A stretch of DNA of 64,000 bases from Tellurirhabdus rosea (GTDB lineage Bacteria; Bacteroidota; Bacteroidia; Cytophagales; Spirosomataceae). The stretch covers positions 2,182,001 through 2,246,000 of the forward strand of contig NZ_CP111085.1 of NCBI RefSeq assembly GCF_026278345.1. Reading direction: 5' to 3'. Positions 7,330 through 14,451 of the stretch are shown here, piece by piece. A program made the position numbers and the translations under genes. Position 1 is the first letter of the stretch. Each line of letters begins with the position of its first letter. The notes below the pieces were generated by a model. The model did not search any database. It was given only the letters and a program-made list of their open reading frames with translations, and was not told the DNA's origin.

Positions 7330-7557
7330 TTATTTCACTTCTTCGTAATCCACGTAATCGCCGCCCTGAATTTTGGAGTCCGTGGCACCGGGGGGGACGT
7401 GGTCTACTTTGATATCGCCTTCTTTGCTGGCATAGCGCTGATGCGCTTTTTTCTGCTCCTTTACCAACTGCCGACCCACCAGCAGCCAGAAAAAGAAACG
7501 GCGCACCGGTGGAACAAAAACAATGATCAGAAACAGGATAAACAGAAATTTGAACAT
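7330..7557 (-). CDS. DUF4834 family small membrane protein
   Basis: This 75-aa protein has an N-terminal hydrophobic helix (residues 3-27) followed by RRFFFWLLVGR and a basic linker. Its acidic C-terminus (GGDYVDYEEVK) is the hallmark of DUF4834 proteins of Bacteroidota. Size and layout match the family. The function is unknown. The gene ends three bases from the arm of the terminator hairpin. Confidence 0.75.
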   Translation of the reverse strand: MFKFLFILFLIIVFVPPVRRFFFWLLVGRQLVKEQKKAHQRYASKEGDIKVDHVPPGATDSKIQGGDYVDYEEVK

Positions 7558-7671
7558 CGATGTCGCTTGTTAAGCCGGGCCCTCCGGAAAGTTGCCGGGC
7601 AGACAAAAGTACTGCTTTTCACTCACTAACGTAAAAAAAGCCGGAACAGTTGCCGGGATTTTGGCCGACCC

Positions 7672-8490
7672 TCACAAAATTGTCCGCGGATCGGGCGCGA
7701 CGCGGGTATTGTCGTACCAGGTGTTCATCTCGGCCATGTCCTCGTCCGAAAGGCTGAATGTCAGCACGTCGAAGTTGTCCCGGATGCGTTTTTGGTTGAC
7801 GGACTTGGGAATGGTAATGACCCCGTGCTGCAGCGACCAGCGGATCAGAATCTGGTAGGTCGATTTGCCGTACTTTTCGGCCATCCGCAGCAGCCGCGGA
7901 TCGTCTTTCTTCTCGCCCCGCACCACCGGCGCGTAGCCCTCCGGCTGAATGTCTTTCTCGCGGCAGTAGTCCAGCACCTCGGGCAGGTAGCAGTACGGAC
8001 TGAATTCAAACTGGTTGACGGCCGGCGTCACCGTGGCGATGCTGAACAGTTCGTCGAGGTGATGCGGGTAGAAATTGGAAACGCCGATTGCCCGGACCCG
8101 CTCGTCGGCATAGAGTTTTTCGAGCGCCCGCCAGGTGTCGAGGTTTCGTCCCTGCACGGGCCAGTGAATGAGGTACAGATCCACGTAGTCGGTGCCCAGG
8201 CGGTTCAGGCTCCGGTCAAAGGCCCGGAGCGTGGACTCGTAGCCCATCTCGTCAGTCCAGACCTTCGTCGTAATGAACACTTCGCGGCGCGGCAGTCCGC
8301 TGGCCTGCACGGCTTCGCCCACTTCCTCTTCGTTCTGGTAGGCACTGGCCGTATCGAGGAGGCGGCAACCCGCTTCGAGCGCCCATTCGACGGCCCGCCG
8401 GACTTCATTTTTCTGTTCGGGTGCGTACACGCCCAGGCCCAGCAGCGGGATGTCGATGCCGTTGTTGAGCGTAATGCGGGGAAAACTCAT
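7672..8490 (-). CDS. Aldo/keto reductase
   Basis: The start at 8490 (MSFPRITLNNGIDIPLLGLG) is the family's usual N-terminus; the longer frame adds 39 residues without similarity. The 272-aa TIM-barrel enzyme has the complete catalytic tetrad: Asp46 and Tyr51 (DTASAYQNE), Lys76 (ITTKVW) and His109 (LIHWPV). NADPH-binding features (IPKSVNQKRIRDNFDVLTF) are near the C-terminus. It resembles the 2,5-diketo-D-gluconate reductase/YvgN group. These enzymes reduce a wide range of aldehydes in the cytoplasm. It stands alone and no specific substrate can be assigned. Confidence 0.9.
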   Translation of the reverse strand: MSFPRITLNNGIDIPLLGLGVYAPEQKNEVRRAVEWALEAGCRLLDTASAYQNEEEVGEAVQASGLPRREVFITTKVWTDEMGYESTLRAFDRSLNRLGTDYVDLYLIHWPVQGRNLDTWRALEKLYADERVRAIGVSNFYPHHLDELFSIATVTPAVNQFEFSPYCYLPEVLDYCREKDIQPEGYAPVVRGEKKDDPRLLRMAEKYGKSTYQILIRWSLQHGVITIPKSVNQKRIRDNFDVLTFSLSDEDMAEMNTWYDNTRVAPDPRTIL

Positions 8491-8667
8491 GCGTTCGGGG
8501 ATAAGACGTTTTTCTTCAGGCGGCAATTTTACGGATAGATTCAAATAAAGCAACACCCAGGCTCTGTTTGCGGAAGGCGGAAAACAGGCTCTCAATTTGT
8601 CTGACAAATCAACGAGTCAGGTATGTTATTTGCTCATTCCGAAGCCATAAGGCAACCACCGCAATCA

Positions 8668-9849
8668 ATGAAACAACTTTTTACCGCCTGCCTCTGCCTC
8701 TTTGCCGGGACCACCGCGCTGGGCCAGACCAAAACGACTTATCTGGACCTTCCCTTCCAGCAGATCAGTACCCTGGCAAACCGCCAGTTTTACGTCGATA
8801 GTCTATTTGACGCCCGTCCGGATACCGCCCGCATCGGCACGCTGCAGAAATCTTCCGGCAAATCGACCGACCTGGACCTTAAAGGCGGCTTTCTGCCCAG
8901 CTTGCGGTCGTACGTATATATGACCTATAACCACATCAATCCGGCGTTCAAACCGGTCGTGGTGGGCATTCAGGAGTTCGACCTGACGGCCAATTCCAAC
9001 CGCGACCGGCTGGAGCTGGGGCTTACTTTTTTCGTGCGGGACTCGGCCCGCAACCTTGTGCCGGTTTTTAAGGCGGAAATTATCAACGAGAGCGGTTCGT
9101 ATCTGCCCGACCTGATTCGGAGCGGGCTGGAAAAAGCGTTCACCCGCTACAACCAATACGTGCTCGACCCGGTCGGGAAGCCCGCTTTTTACAGTGATTT
9201 TGACCTGGAAATGGCCAAAGCCGCCAGCGAAATGCGGCTGGAATCTGCCAGCTACCCCGAGGAACGCACGGCCGAAGACCACCTCCTCACCTGCCAGTCG
9301 CGGCGGATGGGCATTTATCAGGACTTCGACGACCTCCAGCGCAACCGGCCGACGCTGGTGGGCGGTTTTCTGGTGCAGGCCGACAAAGACTTTGCCACTG
9401 TGCGGAAGCCCTCGGGCGGACGGGCCAAATACCGCTTTTACGGCTTCAGCATCGACAAGGACCTTTACCTCAGCACCGCCCTGTATGCCAATAACTCGCT
9501 GGTCCGCCGGTATGTGCGCGTGCGGCATGTCGGGCGCTACCTCCTCTGGGTCGACGACTACGTCACGCCGAGTGAAGCCGTGAGCATAGGAGTGGGTGTT
9601 CAGTTCGGCGTTGTTGGAGTGTTGATTTCCAATTCCACAAGGCACCTGGACTGCATAGCGCTCGACATGGAGTCCGGCGCGATTTTCCGGGTGACGAAAG
9701 AAAAAATGGAAGAGATTCTGGCGGCGGCTCCGAATCTGCTGGAAGAGTATCGGAGAAGTTCCGACAAAAACGACGAGGTTGAGCAGTTCAAGTTTCTGCG
9801 GCGCTTCAACAAGCAGGTCGCGGCCGGTCAGCCGGTTCCTGTAGACTGA
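8668..9849 (+). CDS. Secreted protein of unknown function
   Basis: The ATG at 8668 gives 393 aa beginning with a signal peptide (cleavage about TALGQ, residue 19); the longer frame has a non-signal prefix. The mature protein is beta-rich with conserved-looking blocks (GIQEFDLTANSNRDRLELGLTF and DLIRSGLEKAFTRYNQYV) but no domain I recognise. Its C-terminus is helical and charged. It is flanked by a divergent aldo/keto reductase upstream and a non-coding stretch downstream. No function is proposed. Confidence 0.6.
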   Translation: MKQLFTACLCLFAGTTALGQTKTTYLDLPFQQISTLANRQFYVDSLFDARPDTARIGTLQKSSGKSTDLDLKGGFLPSLRSYVYMTYNHINPAFKPVVVGIQEFDLTANSNRDRLELGLTFFVRDSARNLVPVFKAEIINESGSYLPDLIRSGLEKAFTRYNQYVLDPVGKPAFYSDFDLEMAKAASEMRLESASYPEERTAEDHLLTCQSRRMGIYQDFDDLQRNRPTLVGGFLVQADKDFATVRKPSGGRAKYRFYGFSIDKDLYLSTALYANNSLVRRYVRVRHVGRYLLWVDDYVTPSEAVSIGVGVQFGVVGVLISNSTRHLDCIALDMESGAIFRVTKEKMEEILAAAPNLLEEYRRSSDKNDEVEQFKFLRRFNKQVAAGQPVPVD

Positions 9850-9971
9850 CGCCTGGCGCAACTGCCTTGCAGGACAGAATCAAGAATCTTTTGAAATCCC
9901 GGAATTTTCACTGGCGAATACGAAGTAGTTTTTGCACTATCCCGACATAGGAGAATCAAAGTCGCTGATAA

Positions 9972-10035
9972 TTTGGTTATTAGCCTGACAGTGGCCTGGA
10001 CCCCGTCGGAGTTATCAGGCTCATTTCTAACCAAA
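9972..10035 (+). ncRNA. Candidate structured RNA leader
   Basis: Two coaxial helices are visible: TTTGGTTA (9972-9979) with TAACCAAA (10028-10035), and inside it AGCCTGA (9982-9988) with TCAGGCT (10015-10021). They enclose a 26-nt apical region containing GTGGCCTGGACC. The structure ends 11 bases before a 57-codon ORF that is followed by a terminator, so the whole unit looks like a short transcript. The 120 bases upstream (9850-9971) show nothing else. No known riboswitch class is recognised. Confidence 0.35.
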
Positions 10036-10046
10036 CTACTGATGCT

Positions 10047-10220
10047 ATGCAGGTACTTCGGTTCAATCTGGCTGGTCTGGAAGTGCAGATCCGCCGCCGC
10101 GAAAATTGGATTTTTCAAAAACAGAACATACGAAACTTCATTCTTGCCAACGCTCCTGTGTTTGAAGCCATCTCCCGAATGACAGCGCCGTACGGGGGCA
10201 ACATCATGAATCGCTCCTGA
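10047..10220 (+). CDS. Small ORF, 57 aa, unknown
   Basis: An ATG at 10047 opens a 57-codon frame ending at TGA 10218-10220, encoding a basic peptide (MQVLRFNLAGLEVQIRRREN ... MTAPYGGNIMNRS). It lies between a hairpin leader and a strong terminator three bases after its stop, which supports expression as a single short mRNA. There is no signal peptide or membrane segment. Whether it is translated cannot be told from sequence alone. Confidence 0.4.
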   Translation: MQVLRFNLAGLEVQIRRRENWIFQKQNIRNFILANAPVFEAISRMTAPYGGNIMNRS

Positions 10221-10222
10221 CC

Positions 10223-10252
10223 GAAAAGGCCGCAAAAGCGGCCTTTTTTTAT
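10223..10252 (+). terminator. Rho-independent terminator
   Basis: AAAAGGCCGC, loop AAAA, GCGGCCTTTT followed by a run of T. It directly follows the 57-codon ORF. Confidence 0.9.
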
Positions 10253-10273
10253 ACCTGAACTCCCTGAATTTGT

Positions 10274-10281
10274 TATCTTTG
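10274..10281 (+). promoter_or_regulatory. -7 promoter element of the Uma2 gene
   Basis: TATCTTTG is an exact match to TAnnTTTG, 22 bases before the ATG at 10304. No convincing -33 box is seen. Confidence 0.45.
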
Positions 10282-10303
10282 GTAGTACATCAACGTTCAG
10301 AGT

Positions 10304-10864
10304 ATGGTTACGGAGAAGCTACTGGAACTGCCTGTTCACCTGCAAACGATCGCGGAATTCGAGCAGTGGGAGCGGCAGCACGTCACCGAGGGCAGCTACG
10401 AGTTTGTCCGCGGGCGGGTTATTCCTAAAAATGGTATAAAACAGGAGGAAATTCTAATTGCGCGTTTTTTGCTCCGTGCTTTTGCCGGTACGGACGCTTA
10501 CAGACAAGGGCATGAATTGATGCCGGAAACGGATTCCTACGTGGACTTATTTCGCAAACGTATCCCGGCTTTGACGTATTTCACTCCCGACTAAATCAGC
10601 GCCATTCGCGCCGGCGAACGTGTCAGTACGCTTTTTGCCATTGAAATTCTGTCGGAATCCGAAAGCCATCAGGACGTGATTGATAAACTGGAAGATTACT
10701 TCGACGGCGGCGCTGGGCTTGTCTGGTACATTGTTCCCAAACAGAAGCGCATTGAAGCCTACAGCAGCCCCGAACTTCTGAAAGTTTACAAAGGCTCCGA
10801 CGAAATCACGGCCGCGCCCGTCCTGCCCGAGTTTCGCTTCACCGTCGCCGACCTGTTTGCCTGA
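10304..10864 (+). pseudogene. Uma2 (DUF820) family nuclease-like gene with in-frame stop
   Basis: The first 96 codons read as the N-terminus of a Uma2-family protein (TIAEFEQWERQHVTEGSYEF, then RKRIPALTYFTPD). A TAA at 10592-10594 interrupts it. Reading on in the same frame gives ISAIRAGERVS, then EILSESESHQDVIDKLEDYF, GLVWYIVP and the normal family C-terminus to 10864. A single CAA-to-TAA change would explain the break. The PD-(D/E)xK-type active site residues (EILSESE region) lie after the stop, so the truncated product should be inactive. The physiological role of Uma2 proteins is unclear. Confidence 0.85.
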
Positions 10865-10919
10865 TTCGCACCCATCAGGAAATAGACCCTACCATAGTAA
10901 TAGATTTCTAGGGTAGTCG

Positions 10920-10927
10920 TACTTTTG
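10920..10927 (+). promoter_or_regulatory. -7 promoter element of the phytochrome operon
   Basis: TACTTTTG matches TAnnTTTG exactly, 25 bases before the ATG at 10953. Confidence 0.5.
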
Positions 10928-10952
10928 TAGAAATGTCCCTTTCGTTTACTCA

Positions 10953-13175
10953 ATGACTATCCCTCTGGTAGATTTATCCACCTGTGAACAGGAACCCATT
11001 CATATCCCGGGCTATATCCAGGCGCACGGCCATCTGGTAGCTCTTTCCCGCGACAACCTGACGATTCAGTACGTCAGCGCGCAAATTGAAGATTTCTGCG
11101 GAACGGCGCCCGCGCAGCTTCTGGGTGCTCCCCTCAATGCCCTGCTGTCAGCCACGGAGCAATCGCCGGAAGCCCTGGTGAACCTCATCCGGGTTATCCA
11201 GCGCAGCGATTCGCCCAGCGGCATCAATCCGCAGCGGTTTACCATCATGGGGCAGCCCTGGGACCTGGTCGTACACGAACATGGCGGCCTGATTCTTCTG
11301 GAATGGGAGCCGACGATTGAATCCACCGGCGCGTTTCGCCACCAACCGCTCATTGCCGAGGCGCTGGCCGAGTTGCAGTCGAGCAAATCGCTGGAAGAAC
11401 TCCTGCAAAACACCGCCCGCCGCGTCCGGACCATCATTGGCTTCGACCGGGTCATGGTCTACCGTTTTGGCGCGGACTGGCACGGGCAGGTCATCGCCGA
11501 AGACAAAGCGGACGAGATGGAGACGTACATGGACCTGCATTTCCCGGCTTCGGACATTCCCAAACAGGCCCGGGAACTGTACCGGCTCAACCCGGTGCGT
11601 CTGATTGTGGATACCTACAGCCAGCCGACGGCCATTCTGTCGCGGCACCCGGCGCCGCTGGACATGACCCATGCCGGGCTGCGGGCCGTTTCGCCCGTTC
11701 ATATCGAGTACCTGCGGAACATGAACGTCGGGGCTTCCATGAGCCTTTCGCTGCTGTACCGGGGGAAACTGTGGGGGCTGATGACCTGTCACCATTCGGA
11801 AGCCCGCTTTATCGATTACCCGACCCGGCAGGCCGCCCAGTTTGTGAGCCAGTTGCTGTCGGCTGCGCTGGAATTCCGGGAAAGCGAAGCCGACGCCAGC
11901 CAGCGCCGTCAGTTTCTGGACCACGAGCATACGCTCCACCAGCAGCTGCTGCAGGATGCTAATCTTTTCTCTGCGCTGACGGCCCACCCGGTCACTGCGC
12001 TCGACGTAACCAGCGCCACCGGGGCCGCACTCATCTACAACGGGCGGATTCACCAGCTGGGACAGACCCCCGACGAAAAATCCCTGGAGCGGCTGGCGGA
12101 ATGGCTGAACAAGCATCCTTTCGATGTGTTTCACCAGACGCACCGGCTACCCGACGAGTTTCCGGAAGCCGCAAGCTATTCGGAGGTGGCGGCCGGTATG
12201 CTGGCCATCGTCCTCTCCCGCGAGATGGGCGAATACCTGCTGTGGTTCAAACCCGAACAGCTCCGGGAAGTGACCTGGGCCGGGAATCCGGAGAAATCGG
12301 TTACCGTTCAGGAAGAAGGCGGCCTGCGGCTGAGTCCCCGCAAAAGTTTTGAAGCCTGGTCGCAGACGGTTCGGCATACTTCACAGCCGTGGAGCGACGC
12401 CGAGCTTTCGGCGGTACTGAAACTACGCGAGAACGTTCTGCAGGCCATCACCCGGCAGGCCAACCAGCTCCGGCAGCTTAACCGGCAGCTTCAGATGGCC
12501 TACGAAGAGCTGGATGCCTTCAGCTATACGGTTTCGCACGACCTCCGGACGCCGCTTTCCTCGATCCGTTATTTTGCGGATATTCTGGAAGAAGATTACG
12601 GGACGAACCTCGACGACGACGCCCGGCAATTATTAACCAAAATCATTCAGTCTACCGACCGATTAGGGGAACTCATCTCCCACATTTTGAATTATTCCCG
12701 TATGGGCCGGTCGGAGATTCACCGGCTGGAAGTACCGATGAGGCCGCTGCTGGATCAGATTCGTGAAGAGGTACTGATCGACAGTCACCACAGCGCCGTG
12801 ACGATTGAACTGGGCGACACCCCGCCGCTGCTGGGCGACCCGACGATGCTGGCGCAGGTGTTTACCAACCTGCTGACCAATGCTGTAAAATACAGCAAAC
12901 CTATCGCCGCCCCCCGCGTGTTTATCGAGGGACGTCGTGCTCCGGGTGAAGTTATTTACTCCGTGCAGGATAATGGTATTGGTTTTGATATGAAAAAGGC
13001 CGGGCGCATGTTCGAACTTTTCCGGCGACTGGATAACGCGATCGAAATTGAAGGCAGCGGAGTCGGGCTGTCCATTGTAAAACGCATTGTAGGCCGCCAC
13101 GGCGGAAAAATATGGTACCAGAGTGCCGTAGGGCAGGGAACCACCTTCTGGGTTTCTTTTCCCGACACCAACTGA
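10953..13175 (+). CDS. Bacteriophytochrome sensor histidine kinase
   Basis: This 740-aa red/far-red light sensor has the order PAS-GAF-PHY-HisKA-HATPase. Cys11, in CEQEPIHIPGYIQAHG, is the biliverdin attachment site of bacterial phytochromes. The GAF domain carries the chromophore-contact motif FPASDIPKQARELY (about residues 195-208). The kinase has the H-box SHDLRTPLSS with phospho-acceptor His529, the N-box NLLTNAVKYS, and the G-boxes DNGIGFD and GSGVGLSIV. There is no receiver domain or membrane segment, so it is a soluble kinase. The next gene, 81 bases downstream, is a single-domain response regulator, its likely partner. No haem oxygenase for biliverdin supply is seen nearby. Confidence 0.95.
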   Translation: MTIPLVDLSTCEQEPIHIPGYIQAHGHLVALSRDNLTIQYVSAQIEDFCGTAPAQLLGAPLNALLSATEQSPEALVNLIRVIQRSDSPSGINPQRFTIMGQPWDLVVHEHGGLILLEWEPTIESTGAFRHQPLIAEALAELQSSKSLEELLQNTARRVRTIIGFDRVMVYRFGADWHGQVIAEDKADEMETYMDLHFPASDIPKQARELYRLNPVRLIVDTYSQPTAILSRHPAPLDMTHAGLRAVSPVHIEYLRNMNVGASMSLSLLYRGKLWGLMTCHHSEARFIDYPTRQAAQFVSQLLSAALEFRESEADASQRRQFLDHEHTLHQQLLQDANLFSALTAHPVTALDVTSATGAALIYNGRIHQLGQTPDEKSLERLAEWLNKHPFDVFHQTHRLPDEFPEAASYSEVAAGMLAIVLSREMGEYLLWFKPEQLREVTWAGNPEKSVTVQEEGGLRLSPRKSFEAWSQTVRHTSQPWSDAELSAVLKLRENVLQAITRQANQLRQLNRQLQMAYEELDAFSYTVSHDLRTPLSSIRYFADILEEDYGTNLDDDARQLLTKIIQSTDRLGELISHILNYSRMGRSEIHRLEVPMRPLLDQIREEVLIDSHHSAVTIELGDTPPLLGDPTMLAQVFTNLLTNAVKYSKPIAAPRVFIEGRRAPGEVIYSVQDNGIGFDMKKAGRMFELFRRLDNAIEIEGSGVGLSIVKRIVGRHGGKIWYQSAVGQGTTFWVSFPDTN

Positions 13176-13256
13176 GCGCTAATTTCTCCGAAACAGCCTG
13201 TTTTTAACGCAACAACCACTCTTTTTTTTAAACACTCAACTCAAGACTTACCTCGT

Positions 13257-13667
13257 ATGGTTGACTTACTGTATGTGGAAGATAATCCCAATGATGTAGC
13301 GGTTTTTAACCGGGCGATCAGCAAGCTGGATGTCGGCGTCCGCTACGTAGTTGTCGAAACTGGCAAAACCGCCATCGATTACCTGACCGACCCACAAACC
13401 AAAGATTCGGCCCGACTGGTGCTGCTGGACCTGAACCTGCCCGACCTGAGCGGGCTTCAGGTGCTGGAAGAACTCAGGACCGTGGCCCGGCTGCGTCGGT
13501 TGCCTATTGTCATTTACAGCACCTCGGACGAGCCGCGGGAAGTACAGCGGGCCTACGAACTGGGTGCCAATGCCTACATCCGCAAACCCAGCAATTACAA
13601 AGGTGTTGGGTCGGTGCTGAGCCGGCTCTGCGGCTTCTGGCTGATGGACGATCTGCTGGTCCATTAA
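13257..13667 (+). CDS. Single-domain response regulator (Rcp1-like), phytochrome partner
   Basis: A 136-aa CheY-like receiver with no output domain. The acidic pocket is Glu8/Asp9, the phospho-acceptor is Asp58 (LLDLNLPDLSG), and the conserved Lys is Lys110 (YIRKP). The small insert after residue 45 and the overall length resemble the Rcp1 group that partners with phytochromes. Tandem placement behind the phytochrome kinase supports phosphotransfer between them. Downstream targets are unknown because there is no DNA-binding domain. Confidence 0.88.
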   Translation: MVDLLYVEDNPNDVAVFNRAISKLDVGVRYVVVETGKTAIDYLTDPQTKDSARLVLLDLNLPDLSGLQVLEELRTVARLRRLPIVIYSTSDEPREVQRAYELGANAYIRKPSNYKGVGSVLSRLCGFWLMDDLLVH

Positions 13668-13761
13668 GGGCTTAAAAAACGGCCTCTCCGGCTTCATGGA
13701 CATCTGTAAGCCGGTAGACGCACGGCCCCAGGGTAACGCTCCTCTATATACGTTTTCTGAA

Positions 13762-14184
13762 TTACGCTCCTCCCGGTAATTGCCCCGTCATCAGCCAATA
13801 ATCGCCAATCTGCTGGACCGTCTGTTTGATCTCTGCGTAGGAAAAAGGCTTTGAAATAAAGGCGTTCACGCCCATCTGGTAGGCTTTCTCCACGTCACTC
13901 GGCTGTTCGGATCTGGTTAACAGCAGGATGGGCACGGCCCGGTACTGCTCATTCTGCCGAATAGCCTTTGTGGTCTCGATGCCATTCATACGAGGCATGT
14001 CCAGATCCATCAGGATAAGCTGCGGCTTGTCCCGAACCGAAATTTGCCCCAACGCCTCGATCAGTTCTGCGCCATTGTTGTACACAGTTACCCGTATCGA
14101 TGCATTATACCCCTCGAGTGCTTTCTGAAAGGCAAAGCAAAAATTAACATCGTCATCAACCAGCACCAGGCGAGGCCTAATCAT
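13762..14184 (-). CDS. Single-domain response regulator
   Basis: This 140-aa receiver is convergent to the phytochrome pair. The acidic pocket is Asp10-Asp12 (VDDD), the phospho-acceptor is Asp60 (LMDLDMPRMNG), and Lys112 (ISKPF) is conserved. There is no output domain. It is similar in layout to the other receiver, and both C-termini contain a WLM motif (GFWLMDDLLVH and DYWLMTGQLPG). It could be a second target of the phytochrome kinase or of an unlinked kinase. Confidence 0.87.
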   Translation of the reverse strand: MIRPRLVLVDDDVNFCFAFQKALEGYNASIRVTVYNNGAELIEALGQISVRDKPQLILMDLDMPRMNGIETTKAIRQNEQYRAVPILLLTRSEQPSDVEKAYQMGVNAFISKPFSYAEIKQTVQQIGDYWLMTGQLPGGA

Positions 14185-14395
14185 ACTTCAACGCGAACAA
14201 AATGGCACCTTACGAAATAAAGCGTGAAAGATAAACAGATTCAACTTTATACGCCCAATAACTTACTGAGTTGCCCGGTGCCGGAAGCAGCCGGCGCAGG
14301 GCCTTGTCTTCCCGGAGTAGCCGCCTGCGGGTAAACGGCGACCAGCGACTCCGGCTTTCGGGCTCAAACGGCAGGAAGAGCCTGCCCGAACGTTC

Positions 14396-14439
14396 CTAAA
14401 AAAAGTGGGTGCCACAACCTGAAGCCGTGGCACCCACTT
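14396..14439 (-). terminator. carB terminator
   Basis: Read on the minus strand, a 13-bp perfect stem (AAGTGGGTGCCAC, 14427-14439 with 14403-14415) is followed by a run of T at 14396-14404. It lies 12 bases after the carB stop. The rest of the 14185-14451 gap shows nothing else. Confidence 0.85.
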
Positions 14440-14451
14440 ACTTTTTCGTGC

